Part shown: piece by piece, positions 1 to 10,257 of the stretch | Layout of the letters: each line of letters begins with the position of its first letter | How positions within the stretch are numbered: position 1 is the stretch's first letter | DNA from: Psococerastis gibbosa | Taxonomy: Eukaryota > Arthropoda > Insecta > Psocodea > Psocidae | DNA length: 64,000 nucleotides | NCBI GenBank assembly: GCA_963971405.1 | Contig: OZ020492.1 | Span: 6,758,001 to 6,822,000, forward strand | Reading direction: 5' to 3' | Notes under the pieces: generated by a model | Databases searched by the model: none | Seen by the model: only the letters and a program-made list of their open reading frames with translations | What the model was told of the DNA's origin: nothing | Position numbers and translations under genes: made by a program

Positions 1-117
1 CCAAAATCAAGGACTGAAGGACGCACGCCATCCAGCCTACCAGCCATTACTGACATTGTTTTGTTTACATTTTCAACTGGGCACTATTATATTTTAGATT
101 TTAGTTTTAGTAGAAAA

Positions 118-225
118 ATGCCGAAAGCTAGCAAAAGAAGAGTCCGATATTGCTCGGTTGTGGGCTGTTTCAATTCAATTAATATGCCAGTCAAAAGGGT
201 GATAAGTCCTAGGGAGAAGGAATAG
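118..225 (+). CDS. Possible first exon of a THAP-like zinc-finger protein (very short)
   Basis: A 35-codon frame opens with ATG after an AT-rich leader and ends in TAG. It begins MPKASKRRVRYCSVVGCFNS, so a basic start is followed by C-x4-C. The start of THAP domains (C2CH zinc fingers of transcription factors and P-element-like transposases) often has this look. The later Cys-His pair of a THAP domain is missing, so this could only be a first exon or a broken copy; GGTGATAAGT just before the stop is a weak possible splice donor. The motif is too short to be sure, and it could be chance. Confidence 0.25.
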   Translation: MPKASKRRVRYCSVVGCFNSINMPVKRVISPREKE

Positions 226-1671
226 GTAGTAGTGGGACGACCACGGATGCAATGGCTACAAGGCATCGGGGTAGCTGTGGCTTGCCTAGTAGACCAAGGT
301 CGTTCATCGGTTTCAGTTTTGACTTGGTAAAGTCATTCATACGACTATGTACATTTTGTCCATGTTGAGCATGGCTCATTCTCTCATCGAGTCCATTATC
401 ATTTATCCCTCGTATAGTAGATAGCATAAGTTGACATAGAAGACGTTTAACGGATTGCTAATGGAAAAAACAATCAATTTTGGTCGTTGGTATTAGGCAT
501 TCAACATAGGACGAATGGGTTACTAATAATAATCTAGAGTAATAAACAATGTGCTACGTACGGGCTATGAAAAAGTTTTTTAGGACATTACGGGCTCTAG
601 ACTGTAGCGCCAAAGAGTAAAAATAAACTACCGTATTAATGGGAATGTTCAGTACAGTATAAAAGTATATTAATAAAATTGAAATGTGGAAATTTAACGT
701 TTGAACTGCAATTGACTAACGCTGCCTACTGTATTACCGATACTTATCTACTAATTCATACGTAAGCTTATTAGACTTTACACTGCCAATGGCACATTAC
801 ATAATATAAGCGTTGAAATACAGTCAACTGTCATTATAATGGAATATAAAAAAAATAATATTAATCTCCATTGGAATATGGCAACTAAAATGTTACAGAC
901 CAAAATTTGAATTTCAGCGGGAACGCTGCAAGCGCCGCGGTGCGGAAAAAATAATCTCCGTCCACTTAGCAGAAGACGGTTCTTAGTGGAAGAAAGGCAA
1001 AATTCCATTTTATACAGCGTTGACAGCCCCCTGGTCCCATCTCTTCTTTACAGAACTGTAGGTAGTCGTGTCAGGGCGTTTTTTAGGTTAATAATTATAA
1101 CCCACCATATCATTCGATCATTATCTGATAACAACATTTCTATTCCCTGACACTAATTTTATTGTACCTGGCTTTATTTCAAAAAATTAAAACGTTATAG
1201 GATTGGAAACTTTAGAATGGAATTAGAATGTTGCAAGAAGCAATGAAAAAGCTGTTTCGTGAAATCCCCTTCCTCCCTTCAAACCCCACGAGCCTTTTAT
1301 AAAATAGACGAAAATGTCTCGGAGGTTTTGTGTATGTTGTACAGCGAAAGGTTTATCATTTTGACATTGCATGTTCAACGTAAGCAGACAATGACAAACA
1401 TGCACAATGTAAAAAACAGAGCTCAGGAAGCTGGCGGAAGTCCAACATTCTCGAACTTGGCAATGCAACTCATCCAATGCGACATCCAATTGAAAATGTT
1501 GATCTTTATCTGAAATGTATGTTCTGGAAACCCGTTTTAGGTCAGAATTCAACAGGGTCGGATTTACCCACTGGGAGCCATCAACCATAGGTGGTGGGCA
1601 CGTGCCCATTAGACTTTCCGTTTCCCAAAATTTACAATTGGCACTAAAATTGAATTCGAGATGTAAAAGTT
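226..1671. other. Unassigned AT-rich stretch
   Basis: No repeat or domain recognised. A 128-codon minus-strand frame lies at 1223-1609, with an 84-codon plus-strand frame inside it. Neither shows a recognisable motif or splice context, so neither is called a gene. Confidence 0.5.
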
Positions 1672-1850
1672 GAGTAACGCAGATCTTCTTGTTCTTCTTC
1701 TTCTGGCTCTACAGCCCGTGATGAGCTTTGGCCTCCTCCAGTCATCTCGGTTTTGTACAACGCACCACAATCAACGGACTCCCAACTGGCGAAGGTCAGT
1801 TTCCAACTCATCCTTCCAGCGTTTTCGAGGATCGTGATCAGTAAGTTAGA
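1672..1850 (-). mobile_element. LINE ORF2 C-terminal fragment (type J)
   Basis: On the minus strand a broken frame reads like the end of a non-LTR retrotransposon polyprotein: RKRWKDELETDLRQLG, a gap, then a DDWRR-like piece, then a run of AAGAAGAAG. The same region recurs at 46541-46830 on the plus strand, which confirms a dispersed family. The frame is interrupted by stops and shifts, so this is a dead remnant. Confidence 0.65.
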
Positions 1851-2133
1851 TGCTGTTAGAATACACAAACTGAATATCATTACTTGGCTGATCTCTGTCG
1901 CCAGTACTCTACCCCGCTGTCAACAACCCCCCCCCCCCCAATTGCTCGACATGAACACTCACTAGAAGCACAAGTTGTCGACAAATTGGAAACCGGAACA
2001 CCAGTCAGCACAATGACGTATTACATGGTATTCTATCTTCAGTGCTCCTGATTCGTCCTTAGGACAATTGCAGTGAAAATTGGCAACGAGTTATAAGTTT
2101 CTGTTACCATTCACGAGCTCCCCATACATTTGT

Positions 2134-2200
2134 AGTTGGGTTGGTAGAGAACTGGATCATGAAACGGAAGGTCGAGGTTCGGGACATGATACAAAAGGAA
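2134..2200 (+). mobile_element. SINE3 tRNA-like head
   Basis: TTGGTAGAGAACTGGATCAT is followed by GGTCGAGGTTCGGG, giving an A-box-like and a B-box-like sequence at tRNA spacing. Related heads lie at 3296-3350 and 23286-23360, so this is a small tRNA-derived family. The body after the head is not conserved clearly enough to bound. Confidence 0.45.
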
Positions 2201-2229
2201 TATTTTTCTGTCGAGCCTGGCTCCACCTA

Positions 2230-2655
2230 ACCTTGATGGGTTTCTTACCTTCACCGCCAGGCGGTCGTGCAAGATTGCTAACGGGGACCGTACCCAGTTC
2301 AATGCCTAAGGCATGACGAAATGACCGCAGCTCCCCGATTAGAGCAGGGGTTAGACGAGAGTTCCTATCCCCAACAACCTGCCCCGGGAAGTGGCTGTGG
2401 CCACCTTCAGTAGGGCCACAGGGCCCAATTTTCTCCAACACCAAGTGCACGAAATCGGGGTGGTCGACAGCCCAATGTGCCCCCTGTGTTCGCTGGAGGA
2501 AGACACTGCAGACCACCTGGCCCACTGTCCTACATGAAATCAACCATAATGACGAACACTTCGAGTCACGAACGTACTGGGAGGCACGGCGTCAAATATC
2601 TGAGCATCAGCCAAGAACGGAGATTGGCTGAAGTAGGAAGTAAGAAGAAGACTAC
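2230..2655 (+). mobile_element. LINE ORF2 C-terminal fragment with CPLC zinc knuckle
   Basis: Near 2450-2540 the plus strand reads HEIGVVDSPMCPLCSLEED and then TADHLAHCP, the Cys-Cys-His-Cys knuckle found near the C-terminus of several non-LTR retrotransposon ORF2 proteins (R1/I/LOA-like). After a frameshift the text continues with FESRTYWEARRQ, the usual YWxAR ending, and then AAGAAGAAG. The knuckle itself is intact, but the frame is broken on both sides. A relative on the minus strand (34200-34480) ends with YWAARKLMAKA. Confidence 0.75.
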
Positions 2656-3295
2656 TAATTCTCTGGCCTTAGGTTGTCATTCCACGTTTTATTTTCTGCC
2701 ATGTAACACACATCATCGGAAAATAGCTGGGTTAACGCAACTAGTAGCATTAAAAATGTCCGCCCTGCTATTGCTTATATTATGATAAGTAGGCCCAACC
2801 TAATTTCAAAAATATTGGACTGACATACGGTGGTCCCATTAATGGCGTCCTACGATGCCCATATCCAATATTGCCCCAGCCATTACCCAATGACGTGTGC
2901 TGTAGAGGTCAAAAGGTGTCATCTGTTAGAAGCTGTAAGTAAATGTTAAATGTGCAAATAAAGTGGTGGCGAAACGAAATGATCGGCTATAATAAAAAAT
3001 TCAGTCATGTCGATTCGAACAAATGTCAGTTTTATAGGAAAAACCGCCATTTTCGATTAAGTGTCTGAACTGCAAAACCTATTTTATCTCATATCTCAAA
3101 TACATCGTAGGATAATCCACTCTGACCCAAAAGAACTCAATCGGTCCTGTTTTCTTACACTTCTAATTTCTTATTCACCTGGTATTACGAGGTCAACTTA
3201 CAGGATGTTTCTGAATTCTTATTACTGTAAACGTATAATTCTGGCTTTTCTGCGTTTGAAATCTAATCATTTATTAATCATGGTGAGGAAAGATC
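2656..3295. other. Unassigned stretch
   Basis: No recognised repeat, RNA or coding motif. The 81-codon frame at 3061-3306 has no recognisable feature. Confidence 0.5.
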
Positions 3296-3350
3296 CGGTT
3301 GGTTGAGAACTGGACTATGAAATGGTAGGACGAGGTTCGAGTCTCGGCGT
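3296..3350 (+). mobile_element. SINE3 tRNA-like head, abutting SINE1
   Basis: GGTTGAGAACTGGACTATGA and a consensus B box (GGTTCGAGTCTC) match the heads at 2134 and 23286. It runs almost directly into the SINE1 copy that starts at about 3358. Confidence 0.45.
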
Positions 3351-3357
3351 TGAAGTC

Positions 3358-4225
3358 AGGACCTGTAGAGTAATGGTACAGACTCCAACTTTCACCCGAA
3401 AGGTTGTTGGTTCGAGTCCCACACTGGCTGCATTTTCTGGCCATGCTTCGGAGGGCATATAAAGCAGGCGGTCCCGGGTCATCCTAGTTAAAGTAAAGTA
3501 AAGTAAAGTAAATGTATTTCAAAAATTTTCCTTCGTAATACATTAATAAACGTATGGGGCCCGTTAGGCTAGGCCCGTGATGGGCCCCTAAACAGTTTGC
3601 AATACAAATAATATTTAAATACACTAGTTACACTATAATAATTTATGTTTAAATCATGTAAAAATCACAGAAAAAAATATTAATAAGAAGCAGAAAGATA
3701 AAATAATAATAATAATAATGGTAGGTTTGTACAATATATGTAAGTAGATAGCTTAAATTAAATTGACAGCTTGAGCAAAAACTGAGGCTGTTATTCGGCT
3801 AATTGGGTGAAAATAAGTTTTTTTATGGTGCGATCGAAAAGTTCAATATTGTTTAGTTGTTTAATTGATTCTGTAAGACTTGTATGGGGAAATGGATCTA
3901 TATATGTGTGATGTTTGAAATAGGGATGTTTTTGGGGCAAAAGTTCTGAGATTGCGGCCCACTCCAAGTCTTGTGTTTAGTCCATGTTGTATGTAGTCGG
4001 TCTGGCCGTCTAACGTCATGCTGCGTTTGTATCTGTATAGTAGTAGTTGTCTTGTGTAAAGTAGTGTCAATGGATGAACCTGGAAGTCATTATATAGTTG
4101 GAGGGATGGGAAACGGTGTGGTAGTTGAGTGTAAGAGAGGGCTTTATAGCCCTAACTCCGCTAGGTTGGCTTAGTAATAGAGCAACAAAAAGTCAAGATT
4201 AACTTATTTATTTATTTATTTAAAG
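3358..4225 (+). mobile_element. SINE1 (tRNA-Glu-derived), split by a LINE insertion
   Basis: The tRNA head and body lie at 3358-3489 and the tail at 4122-4225, ending in (TTTA)n. The head contains GACTCCAACTTTCACCCGAA and the B box GGTTCGAGTCC. The consensus reads straight through CCTAGTTGAGTGTAAGAG in intact copies; here it breaks after CCTAGTT and resumes at TAGTTGAGTG, with 632 bp of LINE between. Confidence 0.85.
3490..4121 (-). mobile_element. 5'-truncated LINE (type L) nested in SINE1
   Basis: The insertion is flanked by TAGTT at 3485-3489 and 4122-4126, a likely 5-bp target duplication. On the minus strand it opens in the last part of an ORF2, including TRLGVGRNLRTFAPKTS and SISPYKSYRIN, matching the arginine-rich C-terminal tail of CR1/Jockey-like ORF2 proteins. 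It then has a 3' UTR with a 7-bp stem hairpin at 3556-3588 and finishes in (TTTAC)n next to the left target duplication. It shares the 3' hairpin region with 12840-13150 and 40665-40850. Confidence 0.8.
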
Positions 4226-4338
4226 GAAACATTGTCTGGATCCACCTAACGGTAAAGGGTACCTCACCTTTTTTTGCTTCTTCACTTCCGACACCATAAG
4301 GCATTACGAAGAAGCTCTCTTTGAAGACAATTTTCATT

Positions 4339-5150
4339 GCTTTCCAATTTATACGTAGTATAAGGAAAGCTTTGTGTTGGTCGAAATTTTCGATTCCGAG
4401 ATTTCAACGGATTTACACGTTTTGAGGTCACAGGAACCCAAAAAAGTGGTTTTTACGAAATGTCTGTCTGCCGCTCTGTCTGTGCGTCGATTTCCGGGCA
4501 AACTACTCGGTCGATTTATAAGAAATTTGGCATGTAGGTTCGCAAAAATCATACCTCGCTAACTCAATTCGGGGGGGTTTTATTCTAAAAAAAAAACTAA
4601 AAAAAAACTTCTAAAAAAATTATTTCTCAAAAACGGCTCCAACGATTTCTTTGAAATTCGCATATATTGTAGTCGTCATTAATGTTATAAAATGCGGGGA
4701 GTCACTTGCCTCTTGATAGTTTTCTTCTGGGGGTAAACAAATAAAAATAACTAAATTTTAATAAAAATGACTAAAAAAGAATTTTTCCGCGAAACCTTTC
4801 TATCGATGATTTCTACCTTCAGGCATGTTTTAGGTGTTAAATTGAGTAACGAAACCGGATAGGTTGCTTTCCCAAAAAAGTATTTGGTTTTGTACAAAAA
4901 AAGGTTTTTTTTGAAAAAATGATAGAAAAATCACGCTCAAATGCATTGCGTGCCCAGCCATTATTACTGTGTGGTAATGTATTGGTCTGACCTATCACCG
5001 CCAATGACGTCAGGTGGAAACCCCCCCCCCTCCCCCCCGAGATATCCGAAATTTAACCATAGGAAAATTATTTACCATGAAATTACTCGTTTCCTCCATC
5101 TACTAATTGATAAATTGGTAAGCATGTTCGAGAAAACTCGGACCGGTTCT
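4339..5150 (+). repeat. Repeat A, copy 1 (near full length)
   Basis: Runs from GCTTTCCAATTTATACGTAG to GGACCGGTTCT. Internal landmarks are a hairpin start, the CACGTTTTGAGGTC block, a short (GTCT) tract, TCAAAAACGGCTCCAACGAT, a long C-run near 5022 and GATAAATTGG near the end. The small frames at 4374 and 4941 are fragments of this non-coding repeat. Confidence 0.9.
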
Positions 5151-5770
5151 TTTTATTATATTTACTTTTAGTAAAAAATTTATTATATTTTCTTGTCATC
5201 TAAAAATGTATCACTGAGCAGTAATGTAAATTACCTTACAATATTTTTTCTTCTTGCCCGCGCGATGTGGTAGCCTACGGAAGCACTCTTGAATGAAATA
5301 CTACTCAGCCTCTCAGCATTCGCGCTCCTCAATTTATGTAATGGCTACACTTTTAATGTCTTGACTTTACTTAAAACAAAAGCAAACGAACCTCTGTGTT
5401 AAAATTACTCTCGGAAGCTTTAGAAACTACAAGCGTGTAACTTTTGTTAAAATTTCAACGAGACGAGAACATTTCCTTGTTTTTCAACGCTCTGTTTTTG
5501 TATGATTTCCGGCTTACGTGTCGTTCATTCTGCTGAAGCTTTCATAGCCTCGCTGTCGTAATTTCTCACAATATGCTTGTAAAACTAAAGCGTTTTAATC
5601 GGTTTCAATGTTTCTCTTGAAATTTGAATGCGGTATGAACTCTATTTTAAACTCTGAACCCTCATTGAATTTTTATTGGTGCGAATCGAAAAGATTACTA
5701 TCGTTTTTTAATTTAATATTTTAATTTTTTATTATAAATTATTCAATTGCATTTGCAATGGCAATTGCAT
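5151..5770. other. Unassigned stretch
   Basis: No repeat family of this window or coding motif seen; AT-rich, with no long frame. Confidence 0.5.
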
Positions 5771-5977
5771 AATTTTTGTGAAACTACATGCCGGATTTCT
5801 TCAAAATCCACAAATCTATGAACAGACCAAGCTACAAACGGACAGACTTACATTTCGTAAAAACCACTTTTTTGTTCCTGGGACCTCAAAACGTGTAAAT
5901 CCGTTGAAATCTCGGAATAATTAAAGATGAGCATCACAAAGCTTTGATTTTGTACTGCGTATAAAAATAGAAAAGCA
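5771..5977 (-). repeat. Repeat A, copy 2 (diverged 5' fragment)
   Basis: Minus-strand fragment covering only the start of repeat A. The block CCTGGGACCTCAAAACGTGT and the start hairpin region are recognisable, but it is more diverged than other copies and the GCTTTCC ends have decayed. Confidence 0.8.
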
Positions 5978-6278
5978 AAAAACTTGAATTTCAAGTGTGT
6001 TTCGTTCGGAAAAAATGTGCACTCGTAGTTATGGGTAGTTTCATTCCTCGAGTTCCGGCACTTGTCGGCCACTTTCGGAATCAGTCGTGTGTTATGGTAA
6101 GTGGTGACCAATTAAATTTGTTGGATTGAAGCCTTTTTGAACAAATCAAACTTTGCGAACCTAGATGATTTAGCTTTTCAGTTTGAAATACAAATATGTA
6201 TACACATACTGTGGCAACTCCCAGGGGGAGGGCGATTTGAAAATGAAGACGCGAAAAAGTTTTAGGCATATCACATGC
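5978..6278. other. Unassigned stretch
   Basis: Nothing recognised between the repeat A fragment and the LINE 3' tail. Confidence 0.4.
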
Positions 6279-7290
6279 ATAAATAAATAAATAATGACTT
6301 TATTATAGCTGAGACCACCCTAGCGGAGTTACGGCCACAAGGCCCTCTCTTTTACACTCAACTAGGGTTCAGCAACAAAAACAGTATAAATTTGCAGTAC
6401 AAGGTTGCAAAAATTCAAAAATTACCTAAGACTAAAACACTCACTCACTCACACACACACACAAGCATGGGGCGGTTCGAATAAATCCTAGCCTTTGAAA
6501 TATTTGAAATTAGATGCTCCTTGAGTCGAATCCTGAACACAGATGGCGAATCTTGAATGTAACGGGGGATTGTGTTAAACAGTAAAATTGAGGAAAGCAG
6601 GAAGGATGAATGAAACATATGTGTGTTGTGGTGGGGAATGTCTAAAAGATGATCGCATCTGGTGTTGTAGGTACGGTTAGAGAGGTAATTGAAGTTCTGT
6701 TAGAGGTAAGGTGGAGTTAGGTTATTTTTTATTTTCAAGCCGAGCACACCCAGGTCCAGGGCTCTTCTCCCTTCAAGCTTCAGCCAGGACAATTGTTTGT
6801 AGAAAGGGGTAAGCCTAGCTTTAAATGGAATGTCACAGCAGAAGCGGATGCACCCATTTTGCGCTCGCTGTAGGCGTAACTGCAATGCAGAAGAGAGATT
6901 CGTAAAGAGGGGACTGCAGTAATCGGAATGAGGGAAAACAAGAGTTTGGACAAGACGGATTTTAAGTGGAGCAGGGAGAACGTGTTTAAGTCTACGAAGT
7001 GAATGCAAGGAAAGAAATACATTTCGACAAGTGCTGGACACTTGCGACTTCCAGGATAGGGTGGAGTCGAAGAGCACACCGAGGTTTTTAACCGCGGAAG
7101 ACAGTTGAATGATGTCCCTGCCAAGCTGTAGTTCGGGACGGGGTATATTATCAAATATCTGCAACATTTTTTGAGAACCAATTACAATAGCTTGATGTTT
7201 GGAAGGATTAAGATTTAGCATAGTATTTGCCCGTGCGTTCCCACACATCCAATAGACTGCATGTGCTGTACTGAATACAATAATTATTAC
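6279..7290 (-). mobile_element. LINE K, 5'-truncated, with the SINE1-type 3' tail
   Basis: On the minus strand the order is the C-terminal third of a reverse transcriptase ORF (about 7288 to 6445), a short 3' UTR, then from about 6366 a tail reading CTAGTTGAGTGTAAAAGAGA through AACTCCGCTAGG and ending in (TTTAT)n at 6279. This tail matches the last 85 bp or so of SINE1. The SINE1 body (GGTCCCGGGCTTTC) is not present upstream of the tail, so this looks like the LINE's own 3' end. It is the likely autonomous partner of SINE1. Confidence 0.75.
6445..7248 (-). pseudogene. Broken LINE reverse transcriptase, C-terminal part
   Basis: The first 182 codons include NLNPSKHQAIVIGS, LGVLFDSTLSWKSQV and LVQTLVFPHSDYCSPLF, the conserved end of the RT palm and thumb region of CR1/Jockey/I-like non-LTR elements. 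A TAA at 6700-6702 stops the frame. The same frame then continues with QNFNYLSNRTYNTRCDH and later PRYIQDSPSVFRIRLKEHL, the usual ORF2 C-terminal tail, and ends at a TGA at 6445-6447. The single in-frame stop shows an inactive but fairly young copy. The catalytic FADD region and the endonuclease are absent through 5' truncation near 7290. Confidence 0.85.
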
Positions 7291-8053
7291 GCTACATCAA
7301 TAATTTGAAGCGGTTCAACCTTAAAATTCTAATATTGGCGTAAAATAGTTGGATTTTAAAGACTTCTAACTATTGTTCTTCAAAAAAGCAATATTCTGAT
7401 CGTGACGGACGCCGCGGGCCCCGAGGCGCCGGCCCCAATCCCCCTTTAGACTGTATAATTCACCGCACATCTCCAATACAGACGTCAAAAACAGTTCCCG
7501 ATACCACTCCTTTGGCCCTTCTTACCATTCATGTTTTCTTAATCCTTCGGCATAACCGAAATTCCTATCCAAAGCATGTCAGCAATGTCTGCAACACAAC
7601 TGTAAACTCATAGAACATACTTAAAACTCTAGGGCGCATGGCCCCAGCAAGCCGAGCGGTAGATTTTTCCACAGACAAGATAAATTCGAATAAGGCTGTG
7701 TTGGGGTTAGGGAAATTTTGGGGGATTTTTAAAGACATGGTTTCTTAACCATATATCGTAGATTTGAGAAAAGAGAAAAGTTGACTTTCACAAAAAACTA
7801 TCCGGACATTTAAAAACGAGCAAAATTAGTGTCCCAAGCTAAACAATTGCAGTTAAAAAAAAAATGGATGGTAGGAAGAGAGGAGAAACAGCGAATAAGA
7901 TTATAATAGATTATAATTTTTACCCTGAAATTGGGGAAAAAGGTCCATGGTGCTTTTGGCCTGTTGTCAGGGAGAACCTAGTCGAGGTAGAAACCTGAAT
8001 TTAGCGCGGCTATGTGATCATTAAAGAATAATGATCAGAATAAAAATGTTTTT
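7291..8053. other. Unassigned stretch
   Basis: No family recognised. It contains a short GC-rich patch (about 7404-7445, GCCGCGGGCCCCGAGGCGCC) that contrasts with the AT-rich surroundings. Confidence 0.5.
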
Positions 8054-8697
8054 GCTTTCCAATTTATACGTAGTATAAGGAAAGCATTGTGATGTTCAAA
8101 ATTTTCGACCCCGAGATTTCAACGGATTTACACGTTTTGAGGTCCCAGGAACCCAAAAAAGTGTTTTATTCCAAATGTCTGTCTGACGCTTTGTCTGTCC
8201 CTCTGACTGTTCATCGATTTCCGGGCAAACTACAAGTCGATTTAGATGAAATTCGGCATGTAGGTTCACAAAAATCATACCTCGGGACCATTTTTTTTAT
8301 ATTGGGCTAACTCAATTTGGGGGGTTTTATTTTCAAAAAACTCCAAAAAAACGTCTAAAAAATTATTTCTCAAAAATGGCTCCAACAATTTCTTTGAAAT
8401 TAACATATATTGTAGTCGTAATTAATTTAAATAAAATGCGGGGGGTCGCTTCCTTTTGTTAGTTTGCTTCTGGGGTTAAAAAAATAAAAATAACTAAATT
8501 TTAATGAAAAATGGCTAAAAAATAATTTTTCTGCGAGACCTTTCTATCGATGATTTCTACCTTCAGGACTGTTTTAGGTGTGAAATTAATTAACGAAACC
8601 GGACAGGTTGCTTTCCCAAAAAACTATTTGGATTTGTACAAAAACATATTTTTTTTTATCGGAAAATCGGAAATTTAACCATAGGAAAATTATTTGG
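8054..8697 (+). repeat. Repeat A, copy 3 (left arm of an inverted pair)
   Basis: Starts GCTTTCCAATTTATACGTAG and follows the family through CCGGACAGGTTGCTTTCCCA. It then lacks the segment that normally holds the C-run, rejoining at GGAAATTTAACCATAGG. It ends where copy 4 begins in the opposite orientation. Confidence 0.88.
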
Positions 8698-9410
8698 TTA
8701 TCCATCTAACGTCACTGGAGGTGAGGTAAACTCTAGATAGGTCAGACCAACACATTACCATAATGGCAGAGCACGCAATGCATTTGAGCGTCAATTTTCT
8801 ATCATTTTTCAAAAAAATATTTTTTTGCACAAAACCAAATCGTTTTTTGGGAAAGTAACCTGTCCGGTTTCGTTACTCAATTTAAGACCTAAAACATGCC
8901 TGAAGGTAAAAATCGCTAGAAAGGTTTCGCAGAAAAAATATTTTTTTGTCATTTTTCATTAAAATTTAGTTATTTTTATTTTTTTACCCCCGGAAGCAAA
9001 CTGTCAAGGGGCAAGCGACCCCTCGCATTTTGTCAACATTAATGACGACTATAATATATGTGAATTCAAAAGAAATCGTTGGAGCCGTTTTTAAGCAATA
9101 TTTTTTTTGACGTTTTTTTGGAGTTTTTTGAAAATAACACCCCCCCCAAATTGAGTTAGGCCAAAATGAAACAAACGGTCCCGAGGTATGATTTTTGTAA
9201 ACCTACATGCTGAATTTAATAATAATCGACCGAGCAGTTTGCCCGGAAATCGATGAACAGACAGACAGAGCGACAGATAGACATTTCGTAAAAACCACTT
9301 TTTTGGGTTCCTGGGATCTCAAAACGTGTAATTCCGTGGAAATGTCGGAATCGAAAAATTTGGACCGTCAGAAAGCTTTCCTTATACTACGTATAAATTG
9401 GAAGGCAATA
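8698..9410 (-). repeat. Repeat A, copy 4 (right arm of an inverted pair)
   Basis: Minus-strand copy that begins inside the family at the TCCATCTAACGTCACTGGAG block and ends with the start hairpin TATACTACGTATAAATTGGA. Together with copy 3 it makes a tail-to-tail inverted repeat of about 1.36 kb with almost no spacer. Confidence 0.88.
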
Positions 9411-10110
9411 ATGTCCTAAATCTATGGGGTCGTTGGCATCGGACAAGGCCTAGGTCCATAAAAAGTCGTTCAGAGAATTATCACATATTATAGGCCTGAC
9501 TATGGAAAAGAATGGCTCTTAACTTTTACCGTATAATGTAGTAACTCGTAGACATGCAATCTAAAACAATAAAAAAAAAAAATAGATGAGTAAGGGATTT
9601 TTAGTTTTGTAGGCCCTTGTATAAGGCAGGTTTCCTGCAATGCTCCGATAAAACATCTCGATGGGGGAATGGCGTGCAACATTTCCCATTTTGCCTCTTT
9701 CCGCCCCCCCCCCTCCCACCTTCCCTTCGAGCTTTCTCCCTTCATTCTCCCTTTCTCCTATATCTTCCATGGTTCTCCTTCCGCTCTTAAGAGTTGTTTC
9801 CAGCATTACTAGCTAAAGCTTGCTCAATTGTCCATTTCCGACGTTTTAATTCCCCGTTTTGATTATACGCGAGCTCAAGTGATTTTAATTGTAATTTTGA
9901 GGAATTAAACTTTGTATCTTTGGTATCTTGTACGCCTTGTTTTTTATGAGCCATTGCTTATTTGTGCAGGGCTTCAATGTACATACTTACCAATGGGCAG
10001 CTACCCCCTTCCCCCTTTCGTTATAGATGCAATAACTATTTTTTTTTTTTTTTTTAGTTTAAATTAGTAGCTTTATAAATACTACATACCCTATTTAGGT
10101 GCGCATGCCT
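9411..10110. other. Unassigned stretch with pyrimidine tract
   Basis: A C/T-rich run lies at about 9700-9780 and a T-run at 10040-10055. Sequence at about 9423-9465 (GGGTCGTTGGCATCGGACAA, then GGCCTAGGTCCATAAAA) resembles sequence at 23218-23265, perhaps a shared LINE 3' end. The two overlapping minus-strand frames at 9500-9806 run along the pyrimidine tract and are low complexity. Confidence 0.45.
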
Positions 10111-10256
10111 CTTCGATGCTTGTTAGTACTTGTGCGAGTCTCTACACACCATGCAATAGGTGACCTGTCGTAACTCAACACAGGTATTACCTACAGAGGC
10201 GACTGAAGAGGTTATTAGGATTCATCCATTGAATTGCTTGTATGCGAATAGTTATT
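10111..10256 (+). mobile_element. SINE2 copy
   Basis: Contains CTTGTGCGAGTCTCTACACA, GACCTGTCGTAACTCAACAC, GGTATTACCTACAGAGGCGA and the end motif TTGAATTGCTTGTATGCGAA. The A-box segment is rearranged and no poly(A) remains; repeat A copy 5 follows directly. Confidence 0.8.
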
Positions 10257-10257
10257 A

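Noticed and set aside
1223-1609. 128-codon minus-strand frame as a gene
   Set aside because: No recognisable motif and overlapped by a plus-strand frame of similar quality.
4941-5171. Recurrent 'MHCVPxxYxCVVM' frames as a conserved small protein
   Set aside because: They occur in several repeat A copies at the same place, but break at different points and follow indels and C-run length, as expected for non-coding sequence.
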